A stretch of DNA of 64,000 nt from Candolleomyces eurysporus (GCA_027579435.1 JANBPK010000870.1:1-64000); one strand, 5' to 3'; shown: positions 46,301 through 59,667, numbered from the stretch's first letter. Notes: generated from the sequence alone by a model not told the origin. Numbers and translations: made by a program.

Positions 46301-49300
46301 GACAGTTGACGACGCGTCTATATTCAAATTGACTTGACCCACTTCACACTCCCTTGCCATCTTGTCACAGAACAGAAGGAAGAATGAAACAGACTCTAAT
46401 AAGCAAACCTTCTCCCATTATGAGCGCAGGCCCAGCTATTACCCCCATATTTCCTTTGTGTGCCGTCACTGCTGTCCCGTCGGACCCATCCTCCTCATCT
46501 GTATACTAAATTAGGCCGCCTATCTCCGAGTCGACGTCCTGGACCTTACCTTCTGTCTTTAGAATATTTCCGGCGCAAGCGCTGGAGCGACGATGGGCTA
46601 GCCTGGCTGGTTGGTTGGCTGCACGCAGGCAGGCAAGTGGCTTTCGATGGACTTTGATTTCTCCCGGGTTCCATGAACCCAATCTAGGTTTGTGATCTCG
46701 AACGCGCACGGAGCGAACCAAGATGTCCGAGTCCAAGATGAGATCTATGGGATCGTCCCGTCCCATCTCGTTTTGTCCTCTCGGGACGTTCGACTGATGG
46801 GTTGATTCAGACGTCTGTCCGCCCCATGGCCACAGCCGATTGATGGGTTCGTGCTACTGGTTCTACCCCGCATTGCGCCTTCCTCTAATCACATTTTGAG
46901 TGTAGGTGACAAAGGCGAGGGAGAGGCAGCCCCGGGTTAAAGTGCCTTATGCCCTCTGGTACTGTCTGTCACAGTGCCTATCACCCGCTCAATTTTTTCG
47001 ATAAGTACCTCCCTCTGTACGACCCCACCCACGCCACCGTCATTTCGTCCTTCGCAGAGATCGACGTGTGGGGCTAGTTCACGCTACCCTATCCTTTAGA
47101 CTATTCATGCTGATCGCGAATATCACTCACCGTTCTCCAACCCACCTTCACCCCAGATTCACCCTCAATGTATGCCGGTAAATCGGCGATTACGATCCCC
47201 TTTGTTGATCCCGCTGCTCTATATCACGTACTTCGGATTCACTCACAAATACATACCCCACCGCCACAGCGACATGTCACACACCGGATGCTCGGTGTTC
47301 GGTGTTTACATCTCTTCTCCTTCGCTGCCAGCGGGTTACATAAAGAGTGGGCTTGTGACCATCCCCTTTTTTCTTTGTGCGCCCCCCTCCCCCGAACTCA
47401 TCACAACCCTCTTTCACATTCGAGAAGAGAGAACGAGGATCTGGCGCGGGATGCCATAGCCACCCGACGTACGTTCGGTACGTTTCACTTTCAATACGTA
47501 TACGTTTGTACTTTTCATTATCAAGTTGCTGTTTGCTGTGATTGTAACAAAGAGGGTGCCTTCGTCGTGAATAGAACGAATGAAAAGAAGCTATATACAT
47601 AATCCCGCCCTCAGCCGACGTCGACGACTGTTTCAAGTTCTTTGAGATAGATAAGATTATGAACCTGAGAGCTGTCCGAGATTCCGGTGCGCCTTCCGAC
47701 GTTCTCCAGCCCTCTCGACATAGGTCACAAACGAAAAANNGAAANCGAAAGAACGCCNGGTCCTGCTGGGAGACCACGTGAGGCCCATATACGTCCACAA
47801 GTCTCTCCCNCCGGGCGCTCATCGCGGTTTCACCGTTATCTACTCCTCTTGGTGTCNTAAAAATATTCTCGGGATGGGGTGCACCACCAGCCTTACCCTG
47901 TTTCAGGTTATCTCTGGACTCTCGAANNTACAGACAGGAGGATTGAACGCTCATGAGCATAAGGAGAGAAGAGGGGGTCTCGATCGTCGGAGCATGTTCG
48001 CTTGCATCAAGCCTTGGTACATGGCTTCTCCTCTTAACAGCAGCACCACAGCCTATGCTGAATAAGTTTGCGGCATAAATGGATAAACTCCCAGTTACAG
48101 TTAGCTATGTACCCCTCGCTAGCTACCCCTTCCCGGGTCGTCCCTCTGCACCCGCTCCCCCTCCCCTCCCCTCCTTGTCCGAACATCCCGAACAAAACCC
48201 AGACCAGACCTACACTGCTTCCCTGGTGCTAACACCGAGTCTGNGCTGAATCTCGCCCAACGACGTCATCCCCCCCTCCTTTCTAGGAAGGTTTTGTCGA
48301 ATTTGGACATTCCCATGATCCTTTCACCCTGGCCCCATCACCCGATTTCGTCCACTTTTCTGCGCTGCCAGTTGTACCTGGATTCTGATGGGCCCAGAGC
48401 CACAACCCAAGATGGTTTATCGATCTCATCGATAGAAGCTAATTAGGATGTGGGGTAGGGAAATATCNAGGTAGAGCGCTTATTTTGGATGGGATGGGCG
48501 TTGTGTCGGGTCGGCACCGTCTANNGNGCNNCNTTGTTCTTGTGTGAGTGCTTGNTTNNNCTCGAGCTTGCGAAGTACNNNNNNCTTGTTCACGNTCNTC
48601 AGCTGGTCAATCCTCGTAGTCACTCANGGTANTTCGGTGAGAAGAATCCACGNGNGCNTGGTNNNCGTCGCCATCGTANATCCTGTCTAGAAACTGCTGC
48701 AGTGAGTGATACGCGAGGNGGCTTCTGGCTTCCGANNNCNNANNTACAAGGTTACATGCATTGTTCTTCTTCTCCTGACCTTCTTCCCGTTATCCCTCTT
48801 NTGATCTACGGTGCGGTGAAGTGAATGGAAACGGCGGCCTTGAGGAGCTCGCGATCGTCCGTCGACGGAATAGGCGCTGTCTATTCATCCGTCGCCTCGT
48901 TGTGTTGGAGTTTCGGCTATTCATGCGGGAGTAAGCAGGCCCACTTCTTTATGAATNNGCTTCGAAGAAGGGAACATCGTCGAACTCGGGCGATCGGGTG
49001 AGGTTGGACTTTTCTGAATTATATCACTCAAACACAGCGAACGGTTGACCGAGGGTAAAGGATACATAGGTGCGTGGTTTTCATCTTGAGCTCGAACGGC
49101 CGCCATGAAGAAGGCCACGAAGTCAGGAAAGAAGGACTTCGATGATGGTTCTGAGGAAGGAAAACAAGTAANGAGATGTGTTCAAGAAGGTTTAAAACTC
49201 GCCGGCGCTACTTTCTGGGGGGCTCGGTGAGTTCGGGTTGTCCCAGGGGAGACNCGGTCTCTACGATAAGATAGACGCTCTCCAATATGCATTGGATTCT

Positions 49301-51788
49301 ACCTCTCGATGGAGGCTATAATGACTTGGGGTACAAAAAAACTATTGCTAACGCGTATGGTATTTGAGCGCCGAGGGACTCTCCAAGGTACCCGTCTGTC
49401 TATCTATATCTCAAAGCGACAAAGGACACACTCACCGAACGAGCAAATTGAAGAACGCTTGAACTTTGAACACCCTCGCTCTTTAAGTACTCGCAATTGG
49501 ATTTGTATACATTCACCCATCCGTCAGCTGACCCCACGTCTTTCCCAAAACGAAAGAGAACGCGATCGAGTGACAGACGGACAGGGAAGACATACTTACC
49601 GCTCCCGTCTGACCGTGCACCATAGCAATGGGATGGGATGCCAGTGGGAAGAGTCTGAGCTTAACATAGGAATTTCTTGTGGATTTCTGATCTCCACTGC
49701 CTAGNCTTACTCTGTAGAGAAATGAGTGGCGCGTCGCGTGGGTCTCCAGCTCCCTATTAGTTTGAATAAATTTATACCTGTGTACGAAACCGTTTCGATC
49801 TTCACTCCTCACAGAAGTCTGAATCGAACACGGAGAGGAAGGATGAGAGTGATCAGGGTTAGGTTTCGCGAAGCCTGGCGGAAGTCGCGAGGGGAGATAC
49901 GAAAACTTAAAATAGAGCTAACCAAGGTGGAATAATACAGGTACATCACATATAACGACGAAATGAATTGGGTAGTATACGGAAAAATGGGCGTTCCTGC
50001 GCACTTTACGGTGTGCATATGATTGCCGACCACGACTGCCATTTTGAGAGCGACGTGGGCGCTGCGCTGNCAATGGCAATGCATTGNAATAGAGATTTAC
50101 TTNAAATACAGTACAGCACTGCTCCCGACTCGCATGTACGGCACCCAGGCTGCTGCAAGCTCGCCTCTGGCTGGCTGTCCCTATCATATCCTCTTGCATC
50201 AAAATTCCTTGTCGTCAGTCCTCGTGTTCGTGACATCGCCCAATTCATTTACCCCGCACTTGGCCCGCCGCAATCAGCGAACTCGGTCGACTATTATGGC
50301 AATGGCAACCTTGTGTTGCTTGTCTTGTGCTATCTGTCCCGCTGTTGCTTCCTTCCAAGGACAAGGATGATTTATATCATCAGTTTCCCTGTCCCTGTCT
50401 CCTTTGATTCCTTCGCTTCCCGAATTCGAACCTGGCCAATCAGCTAATGGAGTGGGATTCAGAGTGTTTTTGTTCTTTCTCATAATATAAGTATGTAATG
50501 AAGTTTGCATGGAGTCTGCATATTATCTGGATATTAAGAATGACGAAACAAAGACACGAACGAATGAACGGAACATGAACGCAAGAAAGAAAGCAAAGGG
50601 GGATAGGACTCGCTTGGGGTGGCAGTGCGATGCACCCCTAGTACCCTTCTCCGACTTTTACCTTCGCTAGTAGAGAAATATGTACATGAGAAGCTTAGAA
50701 CGACTCATGATGACATGAATACAGTTGGCGCCTCGAGGCTTTAATATCAGGTAAATGTGGGTGCAGCGGGTGTTGCCTAAGATGGGTTACCAAGGGGTTG
50801 CTCTACGACTCGTGATGCATATGTACGAATGATACAGCACTGGCTGGCAGATGCGGGGTTCTGGTTACTGGGTTGGTGTGTGGTACATCGACCACTGACT
50901 GAATGCTCAAGTCGATCGGATCCTTTGAAAGAGAAAGAAACCGAATCTGTAGGACTTGCTGCATTCAAAGTCTACTATGTACCTTGAACTAGGTAAGTAG
51001 GTAGAGTGGCCATGGCGCGTACAAAGCTACCTAGTGATGTTGGCGGTTGGCTAATTAATAGTGACCGATGATAAAAGAGGAGCGAGAGACTGCGAGGACG
51101 TCGGACCTTTATCCAAATCCATATGTCTGTAGACCTTGGACGAGAAAGCAGACAGACGCCGGGTGCTTGTTGTGTGGCTCCCTGGGTTATGGGCATTTTC
51201 TGCAATCGCAAGCAATGTGTCTAGATCTCGTCGACGTCCGCCGGTAAGCGGGATTTGACTGGATNGCGAGTTAGGGTTCGATTCCACTAGAAGGTTCCCC
51301 TCCCCGTAATTTGTGAAGGGGTTTATGTCAACGTATAGTCATTGCGACGACTATCACAATACGAAATGGGTGGATACGGGAGAAACGAGGTAATAATTGG
51401 CGGGCTCNNTGCTCACACTGCCNAGCCAAGGTGGTTGCCAGATGTACTGCAACCCGATACCGGAGGAAGGTCGGTTCTCGAGAAGAGAAAGCAAGAAGGA
51501 ACTGGAGGTCCATGAGGTCCAGCGACATGAGGCACGAACACGCATATGACTCGACGGAATCGAGCCGGTGACCGAGAGGGACGCGCAGAGATTGGGCGGT
51601 CGATAGATCTGCGATTCGTCACGAGCGGAGTCGAAGCGGAGATCAAAAGGGGCNTAATGGAAAAACAATATCTGAAATAATAATTGGGATATCCAGATGG
51701 GTGCGCCTCAGTTTTCTATTTCATAAACACATTCTCCTGGATTGCGGCGTTTTCGATCCCCTCTTCTCGACCTCTGCACGGTTCCTCA
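46301..51788. promoter_or_regulatory. Long upstream region of the GATA-factor gene
   Basis: About 5.5 kb without a recognisable gene lies upstream of the GATA regulator. It contains CT-rich tracts (for example 48120-48190). Two close pairs of GATA sites are present, at 47646-47655 (GATAGATAAG) and 49265-49274 (GATAAGATAG), plus single sites (48083, 51069). An N-rich patch lies at 48520-48750. Long, GATA-bearing upstream regions are common for fungal GATA regulators and suggest auto- or cross-regulation, but no transcript start can be placed. Confidence 0.4.
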
Positions 51789-54694
51789 ATGCCCTCTATC
51801 CTCAACCTCAAGTTCAAGGTGCGCGACGTCGCCCCCGACGGTGTCGACCACCTCGTGCGCAGCGCTGACAGGGGTCGCTTTGCAGGGCAACAAATCGTTC
51901 GTCGCGTTCAGCAACCTCAGCGACGCCGATGCTCTCACCAAGACCTGGAAGGTATGTCCGTCTCCCCGNCNCCGCTGCGGACGACGCTGAGCCCGCCCCA
52001 GGTGTGCACCAAGGTCGCGAGCTTCCTTGAACAGGGCCAACGGCTCGAGAACTTGAGCTGGAGGTTATGGCATCTGCAGAACCTCATGGTGACACGGACA
52101 ACGCGAAATCGAAACGCGAGTTCAAGAAGCTCTCAAAGTGCATGGGCGACAAGCTCGACAAGGAGAAGGGCCGGTGAGTCGCGTACTCTGTTGTCGTCGA
52201 GCGCCCGTTGCGCCGAGCGAACCCTCAGCCCTGATGCCGCTGCCCCTGCCAGGAGTATCGAGGAGCTCGAGGCCCCCGACTTCAAGCGCAATCCCTCCGT
52301 CGAGATGATTCGCCAGCGCGCTGCCGAGAAGGAGCGCCTCCGCGAGGCCAACCAGCAGCAGCCCGGCACCATCAAGCGCATGCAGTTCACCTTTAGCGTG
52401 GACCAGCCCGCCCCAGCCCCCATGACCACCAACGTCAAGAGGGCCGAGCCCAAACGACAACGTCCATTGGTTCGTACGCAGCCTGATAACTCTTTTGTGT
52501 CCTTGTCTCAACAGCAGCAGGACACCGCCGCCCCGAGCACCCAGCCCGAAGCCATCTCTCCCTCTTCTCCTGAGCCGCTCTCCCTTAAATTCCCCAGTCT
52601 TTTCAACAGCGATTTCGGCCCGTCTGCGCTTTTGTATCCCACCCCTACACTTACGAACGGCATGAACTACGGCGAAGGCCTCAACCCTTCGACCAACGCT
52701 GACGACGACTCGTTTTCGGTTGCCCGTCCCACGATCGAACTTCCTCTCGATGAATTACTTCACAATGTAGAGATTAACGAATCATCCGCAATTTGGATGG
52801 ACAATTTCCGCCAAACCGCCTCAGTCGACCAAGACGTCCAAATGGCCCCTCCTTCAATTCCCTCGACCTCCCAGCCTACTACCTCCAACAAGCGACCAGC
52901 CTCTGCTATGGAAGAGGCAAGCCACGAAATTGCAGATCAGCCTATTGAGGTTGATCCAATCGCCCCCGTTCCTCGCCCTACCAAGAAACACACCCGCTCG
53001 GCCAGCAAAAGCTTCAGCCATCCTTCGCCGACCATTACCGTTCCTCCGGTCTCACAGGCCGTGAAGGAAATGCTCCCCGAAACCGTTGCACCGACCAAGG
53101 TCAACGAGCTTTTCAGCAACGTCCCATCCACCTCCCGTTCCAGCGGCCGACCCACTCTTACTGTCCGGACTCAGGCAGCAACTCCGACCACCCGTTCTTC
53201 TGGTCCTGGGGCAACAGCAACCAGCCTCAACCCAGCTGTTTTGCGAGGTTCGAGTGGCAACTCTGCTCCAGGTGGAGTCAAGGCCGAGTGCTCCAACTGC
53301 GGCGCCACTCACACACCCCTCTGGAGACGCGGACTCAACGACGAATTGAACTGCAACGCATGTGGGCTTTACTGCAAACTCGTGCGTTCTTTTTTTCTTA
53401 GACTTCGATTCCATCATTCTGATTTTTTTGTTTTACCCCTAGCATAAACGCCCTCGACCCAAGAGCATGCGGAACAATCACGGAGAAGGTCGGACACAGG
53501 CTGCCCCTCGCCAGGAGACTGTCGACGTCATGGCCCAGTGTTACAACTGCCATACCACCGCTACCCCTCTCTGGCGCAAGGACGATGAGGGCAAGACGGT
53601 CTGCAATGCGTAAGTTCCTATCTAATCTCTTCCCGTTGCCACTTGTCTGACATTCACGTTATCACATTAGCTGCGGGCTCTATTATAAGCTGCATGGGTC
53701 AGCTCGCCCTATCTCCATGAAGTCGGATGTCATCCGCAAACGGTCCCGACATGATGCCCGAAGAGCGAACAGCATCGAGGATACGCCGTCCACCAGCCCA
53801 GGCGCCAGCCGACGAACCTCCCCTGTCCCCGAAAACAACCAGCCGACTCTCGCCCCTGACACCTCGACAGCGCCGACGGCATACGAGTACACCGAGCAGG
53901 TCGAGCTTCAGTCCCACAACAGCGAGTTGATGCATGCTCTCGGTACCGACTCGACGGGTACCAATATCTTCACCAATGCCTTCAACTACCAGTTCCCCGG
54001 CCCCTACCACCCAGACCACCTCGTGCAGATGTTCCCAACGGCGCAAGACACACTCCCATTCTCCCATATGCCTGAACCCTCCGCCGATTCTGAGCTCATG
54101 ATGAGCCCTCGAAGCCCAAAGCGAAGACGCATGAGCACCGACTCTGCCTCTGAGCCTCCTTCCTCTGCCGTCTCGTATACCTTCACGGACGGTTACTCCC
54201 CTGCGTCGTCAGCTACATCCCACTCTCAACGATCGACGATGGACTTCCCGTACAGCGCCCCGGGAGCTAGTGGCCCTGCGTTGCGAGGTTCGGGTAACAC
54301 ATTCTGGCATCCACCCATGCTCCCTCAGGGTGACGATCACCACTCTGCTCACCTCTACCAAGGGCAAGTGGTGGCTGACAACTCTGGCCCGTCGGCGTCG
54401 TCGAGTGGTCATTGCTCGGCCTCGAGCGAGTCGAGTGGGAGCCCGTCGTCTGTCCAACAATCATCTGGATCGTCGTCGAGCTCGGTGTCGGGAAGTGGGA
54501 GTAGCGAGGATTCGCCCATGGACTACTTGCATCCGCCGATGTTGGCCCAGGAGGAGGAGCTGTTCTCGACGTATTTGCATCCTCCGATGGTGCTTCCGGA
54601 TGATGGCGGGAATGGGCAAGGGATGCATAGTGCGATGCATTATGACTACAGTGCGCACAGTTTTGAGCATGAGGCGAGTATGAAGGTGTATTAA
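51789..54694 (+). CDS. GATA transcription factor with DUF1752 N-terminus and two zinc fingers
   Basis: ATG at 51789 begins MPSILNLKFK, spliced over a 67-bp intron (51819-51885) to GNKSFVAFSNLSDADALTK. After a second intron (51952-52001) it continues VCTKVASFLEQGQRLENLSW and RLWHLQNLMV, the DUF1752 signature of AreA/NIT2-type regulators. One base seems missing at about 52090, because DTDNAKSKREFKKLSKCMGD continues in another frame. After an acidic, Pro/Ser-rich middle come two C-x2-C-x17-C-x2-C fingers. The first, at about 53289, has CSNCGATHTPLWRR; the second, at about 53540, has CYNCHTTATPLWRKDDEG. Introns split each finger at its end. A basic tail (MKSDVIRKRSRH) follows, and a long Ser-rich C-terminus ends MKVY at 54694. 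It is expected to bind GATA sites in the nucleus and regulate nitrogen, iron or developmental genes. Which of these cannot be told: two fingers resemble siderophore regulators, DUF1752 resembles nitrogen regulators. Confidence 0.87.
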
Positions 54695-55925
54695 ATGAGG
54701 GGGGGTTGTGTTTTCGAATGTGTTTCTGTTCTCGATTTCTTGCTCGTCCATGTCTCCCTGCATCAGCATCGCTAGCATTATCAGCATCATCACGACCTCG
54801 ACAATGACCACGACACGTTTCTCTTCAACTCGTCAAAAGCTGCAAGTCGGCATTCATCCAACTTATGCATCTATGCCTTATGCCCCTCCCCCTTCCTCCC
54901 TCGCTCGGGTTCGACTACCACCACACTCTTCATCGCATTCACTTTTCTTGACGTTCCTCGCATCCTTCCGTCCTTTCGTAGCATAGCATTATTTTCTTCT
55001 TCCTGCATGAGCAGTTGCTTTCCTGTCCATTGTTTTCTTGGCTCGTTGCATTGCATTTGTTTTCGAGAATCGTCTTCCTGTTCTCGCATCATTCACGCTT
55101 TTGTACGCGCATCTTCCCTTTCTTTCGTCGCATTCCTTTCGNTTTTTTCTTCGCATTTCTTTCCCATCGTCGCCCACCCAACGAGCTTTGCATTTCCCTC
55201 TTCGCTATCCATCGGCATCGCACGCAGACATCCATTCAACTGTCTATGTCTCGCTTTCTCTTTCTCTCGCATTTCATCATGTCCTCTGCCGATCATCGCT
55301 CTATCCTATCCTATCTCGCCATCCTCGNCCCCCCTNTTCTTTTATGTTTCCTCTCCCTCTGCCATTGTCGTCATATCCTTATCGCGAAGGACTCGCGCGA
55401 TCCCGGGTCTCAGAAATTCCTCCCCTACCACCTGCCAAAAATACCTAAGTTGTTATTCCCTACGTTAAAATTTCATGCTACCACTATCCTGTTATCGCTA
55501 GCTCTACGACTAGTTCCTTTNCTNTCTCTCTTATCATTGTCATGTTATTCCTAACTTGTTTGGAGCCGCTTCTCCCTATTGCTCTCGGCTTTTGTACTAC
55601 TACTACCTACGCTACGATTACAATTACACTTTTTCTTATCCGTTATACAATTATCGAGTTTCTTTTTTTTCCTCTCTCCCTTCCAAACCCTTGCCGTTTG
55701 ACCCTTCACGTTCGGTGTTCGAATTTCGGATTCGATTGACTGCGCATTTCATGGACTGAATCCACCATCATCATCATCATCATCGGACTTTGCCTGACAT
55801 ACTACGTATACGCACGGCCCTGTTTCGCGATATTATTGTACTAGATCCATAGCTTTCCTCGCTGTATTATTTAGATGTAATATACTATTTTCTCAGCTTT
55901 CAGCTTTTCTGATATGATATATATT
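54695..55925 (+). other. Pyrimidine-rich 3' flank of the GATA-factor gene
   Basis: About 1.2 kb rich in C and T on the plus strand, with a CAT microsatellite at about 55767-55784. Open frames here in all three frames result from the skewed composition. It is probably 3' UTR and downstream DNA. Confidence 0.45.
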
Positions 55926-56782
55926 ACTTGCATAGTCACCGGTCATCGGTGGGGAAGGGCTTAGTGGGTGCTCAGGTGGGTGGGTCAGCTGAGGATTCGA
56001 ACTCGGTGGATCCAGAGCTCGATCGGGAGTTTCGGAGTGCGTGTCCGGTCGTGGCTCTGAGCTTGCCCCAAGCCCCAGGTACTAGGGGCTTGAGCGCGGA
56101 GGGGCGACGGGACTTGCACGCCGTAGCTATGAGGTATGCCCAGGGAAATATACCAATTGGGATTAAGTTGCTGTCGGAACGAGGTTTGACTTGCAATTGT
56201 ACGCTCGACTCTGGATTGAGCTCGGGAATTGGAAGGAATTTATAGGCCTGTTGGAGGCTAGGGTTACTTGGATTGAATTGGATTCTCGAAGAAATAAGTC
56301 TTACTTTGTTAGGAACTATATACCCCTCTTTTGTTCTGACTAGGATTGGATAAGGGCGTCACGGTGGTCAGGGTCGCGTCTAATACTAATTAGTGAAACG
56401 TATTGTTGCATCGTAGAGCCCCTTATTCCCGAGTCATAGGTACTCAGAATGATATATAAGCTCAGAGTAGAACGAATACAGGATGAAACGACTTTGGCTT
56501 TTTTGGGGAAGTGGTTCTCGACACGGCTCAGCGATTTCCCCTGAGCCCCAATAAATTTATCTTTTGCGGAGCCTGACGCACGTTGACTCCGTAGAAGGTT
56601 GCCCCAGGCTAGCAGTATCGCATGTCAGTCAACTGGGCGGCGGCGACGAAGACCTGGACATATGCTGGTATCTAGACAAAGGCCCGATGCAGCTGCCATC
56701 ATGGCTGCCTGATGCGATTTAACAGCATCTTGGGGTTACTACCATGCATGATCATGGCTCCCCAGGGCCAACCAGAAAACCC
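55926..56782. other. Intergenic, no gene supported
   Basis: An open frame at 55928-56245 (+) has no ATG near its start and no known domain. Nothing else is recognisable. Confidence 0.4.
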
Positions 56783-57433
56783 TCAACCCATGGCCAGGTT
56801 AGGCCGTTCGCTCATCATCATCTCGCGCGCTGCAGCGTTTTTTCGACTTTCTCCTTGGAGGTGGAGTTCCATCGACCCCTTGCGACCACTCGTCCCCGGT
56901 AAGTATGTATTTTCAATATTTACATGTAAAGGGAGATTGGCAATGTCCCGAAAGACCGGGGATCCAATGCAGCGCTGTATGTACATATTAATCAGGCCTT
57001 GTGTTTTCCTTTTTTTCGAAAGAGAAATGGAGCGCGGAGGATCGGACCTGGGTCCCCAATGGGTTCCACTTGCGAACTTGCCTTCGGTGGCGTTGTTCTT
57101 CTTCTCTCCAAAACCACCATCATCATCATTGATTGACCGGAACCTGAGCTGAGTTGTGCAGGCGGGTACAGAAATTGGCTGAAATTGGTCGTGGTACTGC
57201 AGGTGAGAATCAGAACCTGTGTTGCCTTCAATTTTTTTTAATTGAATGGTGGTGACTAACCTCCCGAGGCTTCTCCTTCTCCGACTTTCCAGGTTTTCAG
57301 GTAGACGATCCGTTGTTCCGCCGAAGCCGAAGCCGCCATCTGTGCCACCAAGTGACCCTGATTCCAACTCACTTGTTTTGTACGTTGCAAACGACGAGAG
57401 CATCCTGTTGGCGTCCAAATCCGCGGTTGGCAA
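56783..57433 (-). CDS. Uncertain 216-codon open frame
   Basis: This frame is longer than chance frames nearby. It contains a Gly-rich piece (GGTDGGFGFGG), a basic stretch (LESRRRRSLGRL) and an acidic turn (INDDDGGFGEKKNN). No family is recognised, there is no signal peptide or membrane helix, and plus-strand frames overlap it. It may be part of an unrecognised intron-containing gene or not coding at all. Confidence 0.2.
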   Translation of the reverse strand: MPTADLDANRMLSSFATYKTSELESGSLGGTDGGFGFGGTTDRLPENLESRRRRSLGRLVTTIQLKKIEGNTGSDSHLQYHDQFQPISVPACTTQLRFRSINDDDGGFGEKKNNATEGKFASGTHWGPRSDPPRSISLSKKRKTQGLINMYIQRCIGSPVFRDIANLPLHVNIENTYLPGTSGRKGSMELHLQGESRKNAAAREMMMSERPNLAMG

Positions 57434-59667
57434 TGGTATACTATTCTATCTCATCCCCACCCGACTCTCGTGTCATCTTTTCGATGAAAGCTTGTACGAC
57501 GCCCAGTGTGACCAACCTGGCTTTGGCAGGGATATCGTGAGGGGCAACGTATCAAGAGATGCAGGGTTTCTATAGCTAATATTGTGAGTTGTTCTCAGCC
57601 ATTGTTGGAAAATAGTCTAACGGCTTTTTACAAGTAGCATCTGCCTTGGGTGCCCGCGGATCCTTGGTCAGAGCGGTAGCCAAGAGCCGTCTTAATCTTG
57701 TGCGACGGTCTGCATGGTTGCGAGGCAAGCCAAGAGCAGAGCTTCATCGTCAGTATTAATTCGGAGCTAAAAACTTCTAGATAATTGACCTTAGTTACGA
57801 TCGAGCAGATTTGTGTCTTGCTAGCCCTTTGCCATCTTTCGAAACCTTCAAGGAGCGGTCAATAATTGGTACCCCAAACGACGCCCATGTCGAGTCATCA
57901 ATCTCGTCCTGAACCAAATGGATTCTGTTTTCAAACCGGAGATCTTTATCTGATAGCATTTGAGCCCATCTTGCACTTGCTCAAGATCACGCCCGAAAGC
58001 CTTCCCCTCCTCATCTTCGTACTTCGCTGCCTTTGCGAGCCTCTAGTCGATCTCCGCAGCCTTCTTCTTCGTCCTCAAAAGCTGGTGCTGCTTGGGAAGA
58101 TCTACTGTCAGTGTCAAGACAGTTTGCTGCGCTCGACTTCGGACGCCGTGTAACTGCGTGACCTGTGGCCTATCAGCGTTCGTTTCCTTACTAAACAAAA
58201 GGCAACTTCTCAAACCCGGTCCAGGTTTGTTTTCTGCTTCCTATACGCCTAACAAGGCTTCTAATTAGACGCTTCGACATGGAACTTGTGCCGTACGAGC
58301 TAGGGCATAGTGGGACTATTCACCCGCATTGGCTGGGTTGCGGCGCACGAATCGATACTAGGAAGAAATGTCGGACAACGAGGCAGTATATCCACGCTAA
58401 TCTTCCGTGTTATGCACGCCTTGCAGTGACATTGGCTGATTGTTCGTCGACATACATGTACGAACCCAGTTATATATGCCTCACTACCTTGTACGTACTA
58501 CTTCTCGTCTCGACCCATCTACGTCCCATTCTTATCTCAACCTCCTAGAGTAGCTACAGCTGTCCCGAGAGCCCCGAGCTGACAGACCAATAGATGCTCC
58601 TCGAACAGGTCGCCGTGTATACATCTTCGCAAGCCAAAGCTTCTTATATCCGCTTTACCTGAACTCGATATGTTCTGGATTCTGATTGATCTCTACAGCC
58701 CATTCAACTTCGGATCGGCAAACCAAGGTGCCACCAACTCGTGTTCGAATCTCAGCCTCGTGTCGACGACGGAAGACCTTTTCGTGATGTTTGCCCTTGA
58801 CCCACAGCGCTACGCTCATAAGATGTCCTTCTCCTGTGGCTGTCTGTCTGACATAGTTCTAGTGTATTCTCTCGGACCATACATACCCGTTTCGATTTCA
58901 AGCTCCTACAATCTACTTCAAGCTTTTCGGTGCATGTATGACGAACTACGAACGTGCCTTTCCATTTCCGCTCTTCTAGCCTCTTTTTAAACTTCCGTTC
59001 TCCCAAGCATCCATCGTGATCAGTACTCCTGGTACATTTAGGCACTCTAGAGTCCTTTCGAGCCACCGAAACCGACATAGGTCTCTTGTGGCACCCTCCG
59101 TAACATTGTCATGTCTCTGCGCTTCGAATTCGTTCTCTTCCTTGGTATCGTTGACAGGACTTCATTTAGGATGAATGTCGGCAGTTGCACTCCTTGGATT
59201 GGAGTAGACGACAAAGGATGCTTGGGGTTGGGCAGAGTTCTCCTTTGTGGGTTTGAAATGAACGGGATAGATTTGACAGTGTTCTTCTCGGAAATCCGCT
59301 CGCTCCTCTAGGAGACCGTTGAGCTCTTTCAAATTCCTCGTGGTCCCACATGCGCTGATCATGAGTAGTACGCTGACAACGCCGCAGTACGAACTGAGGT
59401 CAACTTTCAAAAGGTTCCATGCGCGATTAAATGAAACAAAGAATAACCCGAGTGCTAAGTCAAAAGAAAGCATGCTATTGATAAAGGAATGTAAGATACA
59501 ATAGTTTGGCTCTTCATTTCTCCGTACTCCAAGAAGGTGTGAGTAACAACATTTCGATAAAGAGATGCATACGAATACGATAGCGTCGATAAGTCCTTGC
59601 CCAAAACTAAGTTAAATGAATGCTTAAACAAAATGAAAGTTTCGATAGCAATAGCCTTCCAAACCAA
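57434..59667. other. Gene-poor stretch, no gene supported
   Basis: Only short frames are present. On the minus strand charged pieces (AKYEDEEGKAFGRDLEQV near 58000, with an in-frame TAG at 58043; LKELNGLLEERADFREEH near 59300) hint at a decayed or intron-split gene. They do not join into a convincing model. Confidence 0.35.

Noticed and set aside
47168..47960. Overlapping frames of 144 (+) and 227 (-) codons
   Set aside because: The minus frame runs across Ns, and neither shows a domain or splice structure; the region looks like upstream DNA of the GATA-factor gene.
55007..55554. Three overlapping frames of 136-179 codons
   Set aside because: They result from the T/C-rich composition: all three frames give Ser/Phe/Leu-rich text with no domain.
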